Assembly: GCF_016863255.1 (NCBI RefSeq)
Contig: NZ_BOON01000035.1
Span: 1-64,000 of the forward strand
Length of the DNA stretch: 64,000 nt
Origin: Planosporangium mesophilum
GTDB taxonomy: Bacteria; Actinomycetota; Actinomycetes; Mycobacteriales; Micromonosporaceae
Direction of reading: 5' to 3'
Part shown: positions 41,723 to 52,257 of the stretch, piece after piece
Position numbering within the stretch: position 1 is the stretch's first letter
Layout of the letters: the number at the start of each line of letters is the position of its first letter
Notes under the pieces: model-generated
Seen by the model: the letters and a program-made list of their open reading frames with translations, nothing else
Told to the model about the DNA's origin: nothing
Database searches by the model: none
Position numbers and translations under genes: made by a program

Positions 41723-43879
41723 TCACCCGTGGCGGGCGGCGGCTTCCTTCTTCACCTGCTCGGCCAGGTGGGACGGCATCGCCTCGTGCCGGGCGAAGGA
41801 GCGGCTGAACGTACCCGAGCCCGAGGTCATCGCCCGCAGTTCGACCGCGTACCGGATGAGTTCGGTGGCGGGCACCTCGGCCCGCACCACGGACCGGTCG
41901 TTGTCGGTCTCGGTGCCCAGGACCCGGCCGCGACGCCCGGACAGGTCGCTCATGACGGCGCCGACGAACTGGTCGGGCACCCGGATCGTCACCTCGTCGA
42001 CCGGTTCGAGCAGGACGACCTGGCCCTTCTCGGCGGCGTCGCGCAGCGCTTGGCCGCCCGCGGTCTGAAACGCCGCGTCGGAGGAGTCGACCGAGTGCGC
42101 CTTGCCGTCAACGAGCGTCACCCGCACGTCCACGACCGGGTACCCGGCCGCGATGCCCCGCTCCATCTGGGCCCGTACGCCCTTCTCCACGCTCGGGATG
42201 TAGTTGTTGGGCACCGCGCCGCCGACGACCTTGTCGACGAACTCGAACCCGGCGCCGCGCGGCAGCGGCTCCACGTCGATGTCGCAGACCGCGTACTGGC
42301 CGTGGCCCCCGGACTGCTTGACGTGCCGACCGTGGCCCCGGCCGCCGGTGCCGAACGTCTCGCGCAGCGCCACCCGTACCGGCTCGGTGTCGAGATCCAC
42401 CCCGCCGGCGCGCAGCCGGTCCAGCACCACGTCGGCGTGCGCCTCGCCCATGCACCACAGCACGAGCTGGTGGGTCTCGGGGTTGCGCTCCAGCCGCATC
42501 GTCGGGTCGCCGGCGACCAGCCGGCCGAGGTTCTTGGCCAGGGCGTCCTCGTCCGACCGGGACTTGGCGACGATCGCGATGGGCAGCAGCGGCTCGGGCA
42601 TCTCCCACGGCTCGATCAGCAGCGGGGCGTCCTTGGCGGAGATCGTGTCGCCGGTCTCCGCGGTCGTCGACTTGGTCACCGCGACGATGTCACCGGCGAC
42701 CGCCCGGGGCACCTCCCGCAGCCCCGAACCGAGCGGCGAGTACAGGTGGGCGAAGCGCTCGTCGGCGTCGTGGTCGGGGTGGCCGCGCCGGCTCATCCCG
42801 TGACCGGCGATGTGCACCGACTGGTCCGGGGTGAGCGTGCCGGAGAACAGCCGTACGAGCGAGACGCGCCCCACGTACGGGTCGATCGTCGTCTTGACCA
42901 CCTCGGCCACCAGCGGGCCGGCCGGGTCGCAGGCCAACGGTTCGCGCGGCGAGCCGTCGAGGCCCGTGATCGCGGGCAGCGGGTGCTCCAGCGGCGACGG
43001 GAAGCCCTGGGTGAGTACCTGGAGCAGGGCGTCGAGGCCGAGGGAGGTCTCCGCGCAGACCGGGACCGCCGGGTAGAAGTGGCCGCGGGCCACAGCCTTC
43101 TCCAGGTCCGCGATGATGACCGAGCTCTCGATCTCCTCGCCGGCCAGGTACCGGTCCATCAGGGTCTCGTCCTCGCTCTCGGCGATGATGCCTTCGAGCA
43201 GGGCGTTGCGGTACTCCTCGATCGCCGGCAGGTGCTCGGCGTCGGGCTCGCGCACGACGGGCGGGTAGCCCTCCGAGTAGTCGAAGACGCGCTGGGTGAT
43301 CAGCCCGATCAGCCCCGCCACGGTCTCCCCGTCGTCACCGAGCATCGGCAGGTACAGCGGCAGCACGTTGTCACCGAAGACCCGCTGGCAGATCGCGATC
43401 GTCTCGTCGAAGTCGGCGCGCTGGTGGTCCAGGCGCGTCACCGCCACCGCGCGGGGCATCCCCACCGCCGCGCACTCCTCCCACAGGGAGCCCGTCGCCG
43501 CGTCCATGCCGTCCGCCGCCGACACCACGAACAGGGCCGCGTCGGCGGCCCGCAGGCCCGCCCGCAGCTCGCCGACGAAGTCGGCGTATCCGGGTGTGTC
43601 GAGCAGGTTCACCTTGATGTCGTCGTACAGCAGCGGCGCGCAGGCCAGCGCCACCGAGCGCTGCTGCTTGACCGCGGTCGGATCGTGATCGCACACCGTG
43701 GTGCCGTCGGTGACCGAGCCCGCGCGGCTGATCGTGCCGGTGGCCGCCAGCAGCGCCTCGACCAGGGCCGTCTTGCCGGCGCCCGAGTGCCCGACGAGCA
43801 CCACGTTGCGCACCCTCCCGGGTTCTTCCACCACCGGCGCCGGGCCGGTGACCCCTTTCTCCTGACTCTTCTGTGCCAT
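41723..43879 (-). CDS. Elongation factor G-like protein (EF-G2/FusA2 type)
   Basis: A 718-residue EF-G paralogue from ATG 43879, with GGGAGG upstream. G1 is GHSGAGKT and G3 DTPGYADF, but the G4 position reads TRLD in place of NKxD. The domain order follows EF-G to the C-terminal fold (PDQFVGAVMSDLSGRRGRVLG). Members of this group in mycobacteria bind GTP and do not replace EF-G in translocation, as far as I recall. It is transcribed opposite to its neighbours, with pgsA divergent. Confidence 0.88.
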   Translation of the reverse strand: MAQKSQEKGVTGPAPVVEEPGRVRNVVLVGHSGAGKTALVEALLAATGTISRAGSVTDGTTVCDHDPTAVKQQRSVALACAPLLYDDIKVNLLDTPGYADFVGELRAGLRAADAALFVVSAADGMDAATGSLWEECAAVGMPRAVAVTRLDHQRADFDETIAICQRVFGDNVLPLYLPMLGDDGETVAGLIGLITQRVFDYSEGYPPVVREPDAEHLPAIEEYRNALLEGIIAESEDETLMDRYLAGEEIESSVIIADLEKAVARGHFYPAVPVCAETSLGLDALLQVLTQGFPSPLEHPLPAITGLDGSPREPLACDPAGPLVAEVVKTTIDPYVGRVSLVRLFSGTLTPDQSVHIAGHGMSRRGHPDHDADERFAHLYSPLGSGLREVPRAVAGDIVAVTKSTTAETGDTISAKDAPLLIEPWEMPEPLLPIAIVAKSRSDEDALAKNLGRLVAGDPTMRLERNPETHQLVLWCMGEAHADVVLDRLRAGGVDLDTEPVRVALRETFGTGGRGHGRHVKQSGGHGQYAVCDIDVEPLPRGAGFEFVDKVVGGAVPNNYIPSVEKGVRAQMERGIAAGYPVVDVRVTLVDGKAHSVDSSDAAFQTAGGQALRDAAEKGQVVLLEPVDEVTIRVPDQFVGAVMSDLSGRRGRVLGTETDNDRSVVRAEVPATELIRYAVELRAMTSGSGTFSRSFARHEAMPSHLAEQVKKEAAARHG

Positions 43880-43965
43880 CGCACGCCTCCCGTCAGGCGA
43901 CAACTGTCAGTTACCTTGTGATCCAGCTCACGTAGCGGGTCTCTTCATTGATCCCACACCCGAAA

Positions 43966-43990
43966 CCATGCCGGCACAAGCCCGGCATGG
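43966..43990. repeat. Hairpin in the EF-G2/pgsA divergent region
   Basis: A 9-bp stem CCATGCCGG/CCGGCATGG with a 7-base loop, between divergent genes. This position argues for an operator or leader element and not a terminator. Confidence 0.4.
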
Positions 43991-44046
43991 CTCTCGCGGG
44001 GTGGCGGTATGCCGAGCTGCCGGGGCGCCGATAGGGTGAGAGCGCC

Positions 44047-44670
44047 ATGGCGAAGATCTTCAGTGTCGTGACCAAGCCCGTCGTACTCCGTGTCGTCGAT
44101 CCGGTGGCCCGGGCACTGCTGCGCGCCGGCGTCTCGCCGGACGTCGTGACGGTGCTCGGTACCGTCGGCGTGGTCGCCGCGGCCGTGGGGTTGGCCACCC
44201 GCGGTCACCTGGTGATCGCCGCCGTGGTGATCACCGCGTGCGCCCTCACCGACATGCTCGACGGGGCGATGGCCCGCGCCCGCGGTACCAGCAGCCGCTT
44301 CGGGGCGCTGCTGGACTCCACGATGGACCGGATCGCCGACGGCGCGATCTTCGCCTGTCTAGCGTACTGGTTCGCCGTCACGCCCCAGCCGCGACAGCAC
44401 GCCCTTCTCGCCGCGACGCTGATCTGCCTGATCGCCGGCCAGGTCGTGTCCTACGTCAAGGCCCGCGCCGAAGGTCTCGGCCTGGACGCCAACGTCGGCA
44501 TCGCCGAGCGGACCGAGCGTCTGCTCATCATCGGGTTGGGCGGGCTCGCCTGGGGGCTGAAGATCCCGTACGCGCTGGACGTCGCGCTGTGGCTGCTGGC
44601 CGTCCTGTCGGTGGTCACGGTGGGGCAGCGGATGGTGCACGTCTACCACCGGGCCAGGGCGTCGTCGTGA
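44047..44670 (+). CDS. pgsA: Phosphatidylinositol phosphate synthase
   Basis: A 207-residue integral membrane CDP-alcohol phosphotransferase. The catalytic motif is intact: DMLDGAMARARG, eight residues, then G-x3-D-x3-D in FGALLDSTMDRIAD. The gene is coupled to the PIM acyltransferase by a four-base overlap. In this locus the enzyme joins CDP-diacylglycerol and inositol phosphate, the first step to phosphatidylinositol mannosides. Confidence 0.93.
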   Translation: MAKIFSVVTKPVVLRVVDPVARALLRAGVSPDVVTVLGTVGVVAAAVGLATRGHLVIAAVVITACALTDMLDGAMARARGTSSRFGALLDSTMDRIADGAIFACLAYWFAVTPQPRQHALLAATLICLIAGQVVSYVKARAEGLGLDANVGIAERTERLLIIGLGGLAWGLKIPYALDVALWLLAVLSVVTVGQRMVHVYHRARASS

Positions 44671-45656
44671 GCGCGCGCAGCGAGCGAGGCGGTCGTCCCG
44701 CCACCGCGCGGGGTCGGCTCAGCGCGGCCGAGCTGGGGTACGCGGCCGGTTGGCGGGTCGTACGCGCGCTGCCGCGCGGGGCGACCTGGCCGGTCTTCGC
44801 CGCCGGCGCCGACCTGACCGCGCGCCGGCGCGGCCGCGCCGTCCGGCAGTTCGCGACCAACCTGCGCCAGGTCGTCGGCCCCGACGTGTCCGACGCCGAC
44901 CTCGACGACCTCGTCCGCTCGGGGCTGCGTTCGTACGCCCGGTACTGGCTGGAGGCGTTCCGGCTGCCGGCGCTGAGCCGCGACGACATCCTGCGGACCT
45001 TCTCCCTCGACGGCGAGGACCTCCTCGCGGCCCACGTCGCGGCCGGTCAGGGCGCCGTGGTGGCGCTGCCGCACGCCGGCAACTACGACCTCGCCGGAGC
45101 GTGGGTCGCCGCGAAGGGCTGGCCGATCACCACGGTCGCCGAACGGCTCAAGCCGGAGAGCCTGTACGAGCGCTTCCTGGCCTTCCGGCGTGGGCTCGGC
45201 ATGGAGATCCTGCCGCTGACCGGCGGCGACCGGCCGGCGCTGGAGGTCCTCGAAGAACGGGTGCGGGCCGGTGCGGTGGTGCCGCTGCTGGCCGACCGGG
45301 ACCTGTCCGCCCGGGGCGTCGAGGTGGAGTTCTTCGGTGCCCGTACCCGCATGCCGCCCGGTCCGGCGCTGCTCGCGCTGCGCACCGGCGCGCCGCTCTA
45401 CACCGCCAGCCTGTGGTTCGAGCCGGGCGGTGCCCGGGCCCGGCTGTCCGGGCCGGTAACGCCGCCGGACGCCGGAACGCTGGATGTACGGGTGCGGCAC
45501 CTCACCCAGCGGGTGGCCGACGGGTTGGCGCGGGGCATCGCGGAGCATCCTGAGGATTGGCACATGCTGCAGCGAATGTGGTCTGCGCCGCCGGCCGGCG
45601 CGTCGAACGGCCGGGCGCCCACGGCCGGTGCCCCGGCTGGTCCGGGCCAGGGTTAG
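44667..45656 (+). CDS. Phosphatidylinositol mannoside acyltransferase (PatA-like)
   Basis: A 329-residue LpxL/HtrB-superfamily acyltransferase starting at GTG 44667. The catalytic HxxxxD motif is HAGNYD in VALPHAGNYDLAG. Later blocks GDRPALEVLEERVRAG and ADRDLSARGVEVEFFG complete the fold. Between pgsA and pimA it is best read as the enzyme acylating the mannose of PIM1/PIM2 at the inner face of the membrane. Confidence 0.9.
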   Translation: MSARSERGGRPATARGRLSAAELGYAAGWRVVRALPRGATWPVFAAGADLTARRRGRAVRQFATNLRQVVGPDVSDADLDDLVRSGLRSYARYWLEAFRLPALSRDDILRTFSLDGEDLLAAHVAAGQGAVVALPHAGNYDLAGAWVAAKGWPITTVAERLKPESLYERFLAFRRGLGMEILPLTGGDRPALEVLEERVRAGAVVPLLADRDLSARGVEVEFFGARTRMPPGPALLALRTGAPLYTASLWFEPGGARARLSGPVTPPDAGTLDVRVRHLTQRVADGLARGIAEHPEDWHMLQRMWSAPPAGASNGRAPTAGAPAGPGQG

Positions 45657-45670
45657 AGAAGGGACCTGGA

Positions 45671-46816
45671 GTGCGCATCGGCATCGTCTGCCCGTACTCC
45701 TTCGACGTGCCCGGCGGCGTGCAGAACCACGTCCGGGACCTCGCCCAGACCCTGATCCGGCTCGGTCACGAGGTGAGCGTGCTCGGCCCGGCCGACGAGG
45801 ACGCGGAGCTTCCGCCGTACGTGGTGTCGGCCGGTCGGGCCGTACCGGTGCCCTACAACGGCTCGGTCGCCAGGCTCGCCTTCGGGCCGCTGTCGGCCGC
45901 CCGGGTCCGCCGCTGGCTGGTCGCCGGCGACTTCGACGTGCTGCACGTACATGAGCCGTTCAGCCCGAGCCTGTCCCTGCTGGCCGTGCTCTCGGCCCGC
46001 GGGCCGGTGGTGGCCACCTTCCACACCGCCATGACGCGCTCACGGGCGATGGCGGCGGCTCAGGGCGTGCTCCAACTGGTCTCGGAGAAGATCACGGGGC
46101 GGATCGCGGTCAGCGAGCTGGCGCGCAAGGTGCAGGTCGAGCACCTGGGCAACAGCGCGTGGGAGATCCCCAACGGGGTCGACGTCGCGCGCTTCGCCGG
46201 CGCGCAGCCGCTGCTCGGCTGGCCGGGTACGGGCGGCGCGATCGGTTTCCTCGGCCGTTACACAGAGCCACGCAAGGGTTTCTCGCTGTTGCGCGACGCG
46301 TTCGCGCTGCTCGCGCCGCGGCGTCCGGGGTTACGGCTGCTGGTCGCCGGACGGGGCGAGCCCGACGACGTCGTCCGCGATCTGCCCGCCGACATCCGTG
46401 AGCGCATCGTCTTTCTGGGCATGGTCTCGGACGAGGAGAAGGCGCGGATGCTGGGCAGCGTCGACGTGTACGTGGCGCCGAACACCGGGGGAGAGTCGTT
46501 CGGGATGATCCTTACCGAGGCGATGGCGGCCGGAACCGCCGTGGTGGCCAGCGACCTGGACGCGTTCCGTCGGGTTCTGGACAATGGTCGGGCCGGTGCG
46601 CTGTTCCGTACCGGCGACGAGAAGGCCCTGGCGGCGCTGCTCGACCGGCTGCTGGACGATCCGGTGGCCCGCAAGGCGCTGGTCGCGCGCGCGACCGAGG
46701 TGGTCTCCGGGTACGACTGGCCGGTGGTGGCCGCCCGGGTCCTTGAGGTCTACACGACGGCGATCGAAGCCACTGCGGGGGTCGTGATCGACGAAACGGT
46801 GGACCCCCTTCCATAG
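45671..46816 (+). CDS. pimA: Phosphatidylinositol mannosyltransferase PimA
   Basis: A 381-residue GT4-family glycosyltransferase, close to the usual PimA length. The N-terminal [17 protein letters not shown] loop binds acceptor. The C-terminal GDP-mannose part has [13 protein letters not shown] and the [15 protein letters not shown] block with its conserved glutamates. GTG 45671 is the start. It adds the first mannose to phosphatidylinositol using GDP-mannose. Confidence 0.93.
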   Translation: MRIGIVCPYSFDVPGGVQNHVRDLAQTLIRLGHEVSVLGPADEDAELPPYVVSAGRAVPVPYNGSVARLAFGPLSAARVRRWLVAGDFDVLHVHEPFSPSLSLLAVLSARGPVVATFHTAMTRSRAMAAAQGVLQLVSEKITGRIAVSELARKVQVEHLGNSAWEIPNGVDVARFAGAQPLLGWPGTGGAIGFLGRYTEPRKGFSLLRDAFALLAPRRPGLRLLVAGRGEPDDVVRDLPADIRERIVFLGMVSDEEKARMLGSVDVYVAPNTGGESFGMILTEAMAAGTAVVASDLDAFRRVLDNGRAGALFRTGDEKALAALLDRLLDDPVARKALVARATEVVSGYDWPVVAARVLEVYTTAIEATAGVVIDETVDPLP

Positions 46817-46830
46817 GGCGGGGCATTACG

Positions 46831-47346
46831 ATGCGCGGCATGTGGTGGGTCGTCGCCGTCGTGGCCGTCGTGATGCTCGTTGCCACCTATCTCACCTGGA
46901 CGGCGGCCCGGGTGGACCGACTGCACGGCCGGGCGGCGGCCGCGTACGCCGCGCTCGACGCGCACCTGGTGCGCCGGGCCGCCGCGGCGCTCACCGTTGC
47001 CGAGGCGGTCCAACTGCCGGATCTGATGTACGCCGCCCGTATCGCCCTGGATGCCCACTCCGGCGAGCGCGACGTCGCCGAGAACGATCTCACCCGCCAG
47101 CTGCGCGGTATCGTCGGCGAGCCGGTCACCCCGACCCTCGCCGAGCTGGTCGCGATGAGCCGCCGGGTGGCGCTGGCCCGACAGGTCCACAACGACGTGG
47201 TGCGCGACGCCCTCGCGGTACGCCGCCGCCCGCTGGTCCGGGCGCTGCGGCTGGCCAGCCGGCATCCCCGGCCGGCGTACTTCGACGTCGACGACCCCAC
47301 GCTGGAGCCGGTGGTAGCGGTCACCCCACCGGTCGTACAGGCCTGA
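46831..47346 (+). CDS. Single-span membrane protein after pimA
   Basis: A 171-residue protein: an N-terminal hydrophobic helix ([19 protein letters not shown]), then a helical soluble domain. The topology resembles LemA-type proteins, but I do not see the LemA signature clearly. It follows pimA by 14 bases and is probably in the same operon; function unknown. Confidence 0.6.
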   Translation: MRGMWWVVAVVAVVMLVATYLTWTAARVDRLHGRAAAAYAALDAHLVRRAAAALTVAEAVQLPDLMYAARIALDAHSGERDVAENDLTRQLRGIVGEPVTPTLAELVAMSRRVALARQVHNDVVRDALAVRRRPLVRALRLASRHPRPAYFDVDDPTLEPVVAVTPPVVQA

Positions 47347-47468
47347 TCCGCCGCCCCGCGGCCCCGCCAAGCAGGCCGCGACCTGCCGATTGGCTGTCGG
47401 GGACGGCGCCGCGCCGACGTACCATGAGGCAACGATCCTTCCCCTTCCCGCTAGGAGTCCGTACCGCC

Positions 47469-48386
47469 GTGTCCGAACAGACCTCGTCCCCCAGCAGTAC
47501 CGCGCCCGCGACCGGAACCGCCCGGGTCAAGCGCGGCATGGCCGAGATGCTCAAGGGCGGCGTGATCATGGACGTCGTCACGCCGGAGCAGGCGAAGATC
47601 GCCGAGGACGCCGGCGCCGTTGCCGTCATGGCGCTCGAGCGCGTGCCGGCCGACATCCGTGCCCAGGGTGGCGTGTCCCGGATGAGCGACCCGGACATGA
47701 TCGACGGCATCATCAACGCCGTGTCGATCCCGGTGATGGCGAAGGCCCGGATCGGCCACTTCGTCGAGGCGCAGGTGATCCAGGCGCTCGGCGTCGACTA
47801 CATCGACGAGTCCGAGGTGCTCACCCCGGCCGACTACGAAAACCACATCGACAAGTGGGCGTTCACGGTTCCCTTCGTGTGCGGCGCGACCAACCTCGGT
47901 GAGGCGCTGCGCCGGATCAACGAGGGCGCCGCGATGATCCGGTCCAAGGGCGAGGCCGGCACCGGCGACGTGTCCAACGCGACCACGCACATGCGCAAGA
48001 TCCGCCAGGAGATCCGCCGGCTCACCTCGCTGCCCTCCGACGAGCTGTACGTGGCGGCGAAGGAGCTGCAGGCCCCGTACGAGCTGGTGCGCGAGGTGGC
48101 GGCCACCGGCAAGCTGCCGGTGGTGCTCTTCACCGCGGGCGGCATCGCCACCCCGGCGGACGCCGCGATGATGATGCAGCTCGGCGCCGAGGGCGTCTTC
48201 GTGGGCTCGGGCATCTTCAAGGCCGGCAACCCGGCCCAGCGCGCCGCCGCGATCGTCAAGGCGACCACGTTCTACGACGACCCGGACGTCATCGCCAAGG
48301 TGTCGCGCGGCCTGGGCGAGGCGATGGTCGGCATCAACGTCGACGACATCCCGGTACCGCACCGCCTCGCCGAGCGCGGCTGGTAA
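47469..48386 (+). CDS. pdxS: Pyridoxal 5'-phosphate synthase subunit PdxS
   Basis: A 305-residue PdxS with the full set of signature blocks: [52 protein letters not shown] and GEAGTGDV. It condenses ribose 5-phosphate, glyceraldehyde 3-phosphate and ammonia from PdxT to make PLP. GTG 47469 is the start, with an N-terminal Ser/Thr-rich extension of about 20 residues. Confidence 0.97.
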   Translation: MSEQTSSPSSTAPATGTARVKRGMAEMLKGGVIMDVVTPEQAKIAEDAGAVAVMALERVPADIRAQGGVSRMSDPDMIDGIINAVSIPVMAKARIGHFVEAQVIQALGVDYIDESEVLTPADYENHIDKWAFTVPFVCGATNLGEALRRINEGAAMIRSKGEAGTGDVSNATTHMRKIRQEIRRLTSLPSDELYVAAKELQAPYELVREVAATGKLPVVLFTAGGIATPADAAMMMQLGAEGVFVGSGIFKAGNPAQRAAAIVKATTFYDDPDVIAKVSRGLGEAMVGINVDDIPVPHRLAERGW

Positions 48387-48400
48387 GCACTTTTCGCGAT

Positions 48401-48441
48401 CTTGGACACTCGGCGGGTGACAGGCCCGTCGAGTGTCCAAG
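48401..48441. terminator. CTTGGACAC-type intergenic hairpin 2
   Basis: A 17-bp stem with one G-T pair (48401-48417 with 48425-48441) between pdxS and pdxT. It shares CTTGGACAC/GTGTCCAAG with the hairpin at 40025-40066. It may lower pdxT expression relative to pdxS, or be a repeat of another kind. Confidence 0.6.
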
Positions 48442-48459
48442 CTCCGTTCTAGGAGAACG

Positions 48460-49068
48460 ATGATCATCGGTGTACTCGCCCTTCAGGGCGACGTCCGCGA
48501 GCATCTGAGCGCGCTGGCCGAGTGCGACGCGATCGCCCGGCCGGTGCGCCGCCCCGAGGAACTGGACTCGGTCGACGCGCTGGTGATCCCGGGCGGTGAG
48601 TCGACCACGATGAGCAAGCTCGCGATCGACTTCGGCGTCCTCGAACCGCTGCGCAAGCGGGTGGCCGGCGGCATGCCCGTCTACGGCTCCTGCGCCGGCA
48701 TGATCATGCTGGCGACCGAGGTCCTGGACGGCCGACCCGACCAGCAGAGCCTGGCCGGCATCGACATGGCGGTACGGCGGAACGCCTTCGGCCGGCAGGT
48801 GGACTCGTTCGAGGGGCCGGTCGAGATCGATGGCATCGACGGCGGACCGTTCCATGCCGTTTTCATCCGGGCGCCGTGGGTCGAATCGGTCGGCGACGAG
48901 GTCGACGTGCTGGGGCGCGTCACGGAAGGGCCGGGCGCCGGTAGGATTGTCGCGGTTCGGCAGCGGAATCTGCTCGCGACCGCCTTCCACCCCGAGCTGA
49001 CCGGGGACCTTCGGGTCCACCGGTACTTCGTGGAGATGGCGCGGGCGGCTGACATGACGGAGGGGTAA
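48460..49068 (+). CDS. pdxT: Pyridoxal 5'-phosphate synthase glutaminase PdxT
   Basis: A 202-residue class I glutaminase. [12 protein letters not shown] opens the protein, GGESTT forms the oxyanion region, the nucleophile Cys is in YGSCAGMI, and the His-Glu pair is in AFHPELT. It supplies ammonia to PdxS. AGGAGAACG precedes the ATG at 48460. The stop overlaps the yebC start by one base. Confidence 0.96.
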   Translation: MIIGVLALQGDVREHLSALAECDAIARPVRRPEELDSVDALVIPGGESTTMSKLAIDFGVLEPLRKRVAGGMPVYGSCAGMIMLATEVLDGRPDQQSLAGIDMAVRRNAFGRQVDSFEGPVEIDGIDGGPFHAVFIRAPWVESVGDEVDVLGRVTEGPGAGRIVAVRQRNLLATAFHPELTGDLRVHRYFVEMARAADMTEG

Positions 49069-49820
49069 TGTCCGGCCACTCAAAGTGGGCGACGACCAAG
49101 CACAAGAAAGCGGTCATCGACGCCAAGCGCGGCAAGCTGTTCGCTCGACTCATCAAGAATGTCGAGGTGGCGGCGCGTACGGGCGGCGGCGACCCGGCCG
49201 GTAACCCCACGCTCTTCGACGCCATCCAGAAGGCGAAGAAGAACTCGGTGCCCAACGACAACATCAACAACGCGGTCAAGCGCGGCTCCGGGCTGCTCGC
49301 CGGCGGCGCCGACTACCAGACGGCGATGTACGAGGGCTACGGCCCCAACGGCGTCGCCATCCTGATCGAGTGCCTGACCGACAACCGCAACCGGGCGTCG
49401 ACCGAGGTGCGCACCGCCCTGACCCGCAACGGCGGCAACCTCGCCGACGCCGGCAGCGTGTCGTACATGTTCTCCCGCAAGGGCGTCATCATCGTGCCCA
49501 AGGCCGGGGAGCTCACCGAGGACGACCTGCTCCTGGCCGTGCTGGACGCCGGCGCCGAGGAGGTCAACGACCTGGGCGAGGCCTTCGAGGTCGTCTCCGA
49601 GCCGACCGACCTGGTCGCGGTCCGGTCGGCGCTGCAGTCGGCCGGTATCGAGTACGAGTCCGCGGACTCGTCGTTCGTGCCGAGCGTGACCGTGCCGCTC
49701 GACGAGGAGGGCGCGCGCAAGATCTTCAAGCTCATCGACGTGCTCGACGACTGCGACGACGTGCAGAACGTGTACGCCAACTTCGACGTCTCCGACGACG
49801 TGATGGCCGCCGTCGGCTGA
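49068..49820 (+). CDS. yebC: YebC/PmpR-family regulatory protein
   Basis: A 250-residue YebC protein (starts [20 protein letters not shown]; later [26 protein letters not shown] in short blocks). The family has been seen both as a transcription factor and as a factor relieving ribosome stalling. It keeps its classical position before ruvC in actinobacteria. Confidence 0.95.
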   Translation: MSGHSKWATTKHKKAVIDAKRGKLFARLIKNVEVAARTGGGDPAGNPTLFDAIQKAKKNSVPNDNINNAVKRGSGLLAGGADYQTAMYEGYGPNGVAILIECLTDNRNRASTEVRTALTRNGGNLADAGSVSYMFSRKGVIIVPKAGELTEDDLLLAVLDAGAEEVNDLGEAFEVVSEPTDLVAVRSALQSAGIEYESADSSFVPSVTVPLDEEGARKIFKLIDVLDDCDDVQNVYANFDVSDDVMAAVG

Positions 49821-49833
49821 CACCCGCTTTTCA

Positions 49834-49883
49834 TGATCGCCGAGTGTTTGTGGTGCCGTAGCGCCGTGAACGCTCGGCGATCA
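49834..49883. terminator. Hairpin after yebC
   Basis: A 15-bp stem with one G-T pair (49834-49848 with 49869-49883), and a smaller GGTGC/GCGCC stem in its loop. It separates yebC from the aminotransferase gene. Confidence 0.65.
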
Positions 49884-49958
49884 CGTATGTGGGGGAGCGG
49901 GCCACCGGTCCGCGTCTGGCTCTCGTAAAGCGTTTCCGGTCCCACCTAGCGTCGGGTC

Positions 49959-50990
49959 ATGGACGTTTCCAGCGCGCAGAAACTGTGGGATCCCGAGCCG
50001 GGCTGGCTCAACACCGCCAGCTACGGCCTGCCGCCCCGGCCGGCCTTCGAGGAGTTGCAGGCCGCCCTCGGCGACTGGCGGATCGGCCGCACCTCCTGGG
50101 AACCGTGGGGTGAGTCGACCGTACGGGCCCGCGCGGCGTTCGCGCGGCTCGTCGGTGTCCACCCAGACGACGTCACGATCGGCAGCACCGTGTCGCAGCT
50201 GCTGGCCCCGGTTGCCGCGGCGCTTCCCGCCGGTACCCGCGTCGTGGCACCCGACATCGAGTTCACCTCGAACCTGTTCCCCTGGGCGGTCGCGCCCGGC
50301 GTCGAGGTCCGTACGGTGCCCGCCGACCGAGTCGCCGACAGCGTCGACGCGAGCACCGACCTGGTCGCGTTCAGTCTCGTGCAGTCGGCCACCGGGGCGG
50401 TCGCCGACTACGACGCAATCGTCTCGGCCGCCCGCGCCCACGGCGCACTCGTCGTCGTCGACGCCACCCAGGCGTGCGGCTGGCTGACCTTCGACGCCGG
50501 CCGGGCGGACGCCGTCGTCGTCGGCGCGTACAAGTGGCTGATGTCGCCGCGCGGTTCGGCGTTCGCGTACCTGTCGCCGGCGCTGCGGGAGCGCCTGACG
50601 CCGTACGCGGCGGGGTGGTCCGCAGCCGAGGATCTGCATACCTCGTACTACGGACTACCGCTGCGGGTGGCCTCCACGGCCCGGCGCTTCGACATCTCGC
50701 CGGCGTGGTTTTCGTATGTGGGCACCGCGCCGGCCCTCGAGCTGGTGGAGGAGATCGGAGTCGAGGCGATCGGCGCGCACGACGTGGCGCTGGCCAACCG
50801 GTTCCTCGCCGGCCTCGGGCTACCGCCGGGGGACAGTGCGATCGTCACGGTTGACGTACCCGGGGCCGAGGAGCGCTTGGCGCGTGCGGGCGTACGGGCG
50901 GCGATCCGGGCCGGCCGGGTCCGGGCGTCCTTCCACGTGTACTCGACGGAGGCGGACGTCGACACGGCCCTGGAGGCGTTGACCGGCTGA
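49959..50990 (+). CDS. Class V aminotransferase-fold PLP enzyme
   Basis: A 343-residue fold-type I PLP protein. The PLP lysine is in VVGAYKWLMSPRG, with the preceding acidic residue in VVVDATQACGW. The outline follows NifS/isopenicillin-epimerase-like members of class V. The reaction is not predictable. It sits between yebC and ruvC, and lies beside PLP-synthesis genes, though this may be chance. Confidence 0.85.
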   Translation: MDVSSAQKLWDPEPGWLNTASYGLPPRPAFEELQAALGDWRIGRTSWEPWGESTVRARAAFARLVGVHPDDVTIGSTVSQLLAPVAAALPAGTRVVAPDIEFTSNLFPWAVAPGVEVRTVPADRVADSVDASTDLVAFSLVQSATGAVADYDAIVSAARAHGALVVVDATQACGWLTFDAGRADAVVVGAYKWLMSPRGSAFAYLSPALRERLTPYAAGWSAAEDLHTSYYGLPLRVASTARRFDISPAWFSYVGTAPALELVEEIGVEAIGAHDVALANRFLAGLGLPPGDSAIVTVDVPGAEERLARAGVRAAIRAGRVRASFHVYSTEADVDTALEALTG

Positions 50991-51121
50991 TCATCACGGG
51001 ACCCTGGCCCGGACGACACCGATCTTGTGACCTCGCACGCCCGTGTCGTGACCCGGGATCGAGGCGATACCGCGGGTAGGGTGTCGAACAAGCGTTCGGC
51101 GGAGGTGCGGGGAGGGGCTCG

Positions 51122-51658
51122 GTGCGGGTACTCGGCGTCGATCCGGGACTGACCAGGTGCGGGGTCGGTGTGGTCGAGGGCCGTCCCGGGCGTCCCTGCA
51201 CGCTGATCGACTACACGGTGGTACGCAGCGACCCCGGCGACGATCTGGCACACCGCCTGCTCAACCTGGACCTGGCGCTCACCGAGCTGGTCGCGCGGCA
51301 CCGCCCCGACGCGGTGGCCGTCGAGCGCGTGTTCAGCCAGCACAATGTGCGTACCGTGATGGGCACCGCGCAGGCCAGCGCGGTCGCCATCCTGGCCGGA
51401 GCGCGGGCCGGGCTGCCGGTGCAGTCGTACACGCCGAGCGAGGTGAAGGCCGCCGTGACCGGGTCGGGCACGGCCGACAAGGCGCAGGTCACCGCGATGG
51501 TGACCCGCCTGCTCAGGCTGGACGCCCCGCCCCGCCCGGCTGACGCCGCGGACGCGCTGGCGCTCGCGATCTGTCACGTATGGCGGGGCGGCATCAAGTC
51601 CAAGCTCGCCGCGGCGACCGCTGCCGCGGTGGCCGGGCGGAACGGAGGCCGGCTGTGA
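51122..51658 (+). CDS. ruvC: Holliday junction resolvase RuvC
   Basis: A 178-residue RuvC with catalytic acids in [12 protein letters not shown] (Asp7), [10 protein letters not shown] (Glu), and [14 protein letters not shown] (two Asp). It resolves junctions moved by RuvAB. GTG start at 51122; the stop overlaps ruvA by four bases. Confidence 0.96.
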   Translation: MRVLGVDPGLTRCGVGVVEGRPGRPCTLIDYTVVRSDPGDDLAHRLLNLDLALTELVARHRPDAVAVERVFSQHNVRTVMGTAQASAVAILAGARAGLPVQSYTPSEVKAAVTGSGTADKAQVTAMVTRLLRLDAPPRPADAADALALAICHVWRGGIKSKLAAATAAAVAGRNGGRL

Positions 51659-52257
51659 TCGCGAGCGTTCGAGGGCGGGTGGCCGCGGTCGGGCCGGACC
51701 GCGCGGTGATCGAGGTCGGCGGGGTCGGCCTGGCGGTGTCGTGCACCCCGAACACCCTCGCCACGCTCCGGACCGGCGCCGAGGTGCAACTCTCGACCAC
51801 CCTGGTGGTACGGGAGGACTCGCTCACCCTGTTCGGCTTCGCCGACGACGACGCGCGACAGCTTTTCGAGCTGCTGCAGACCGCCAGCGGGGTGGGGCCG
51901 CGGCTGGCGCAGGCCGTACTCGCGGTGCACTCACCCGATACGGTGCGCCGGGCCATCGCCGGCGGCGACACGGTCACGCTCACCCGGGTACCGGGTATCG
52001 GCAAGAAGGGCGCCGAGCGGCTGGTGCTCGAGCTGCGCGACAAGGTCGGCCTGATTCCCGGCGGCGACGGCGCGCTGCCGGTGGCCGGCCCGGCCTGGGC
52101 CGACCAGGTACGCCAGGCGCTGGTCGGGCTCGGCTGGACGGCCGGGCAGGCCGACCAGGCGGTCGCCGCCGTGGCCGAGAGCCTCGACGGGCAGCCCGCT
52201 CCGCCCGTACCCGAGCTGTTGAAGCAGGCCATCCGGCTGCTCGGGCGGGCCCGGTGA
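51655..52257 (+). CDS. ruvA: Holliday junction helicase subunit RuvA
   Basis: A 200-residue RuvA: OB-fold N-terminus ([13 protein letters not shown]), two helix-hairpin-helix motifs ([34 protein letters not shown]) and the C-terminal RuvB-binding three-helix domain. It binds the four-way junction and loads RuvB. It overlaps ruvC and ruvB. Confidence 0.96.
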   Translation: MIASVRGRVAAVGPDRAVIEVGGVGLAVSCTPNTLATLRTGAEVQLSTTLVVREDSLTLFGFADDDARQLFELLQTASGVGPRLAQAVLAVHSPDTVRRAIAGGDTVTLTRVPGIGKKGAERLVLELRDKVGLIPGGDGALPVAGPAWADQVRQALVGLGWTAGQADQAVAAVAESLDGQPAPPVPELLKQAIRLLGRAR

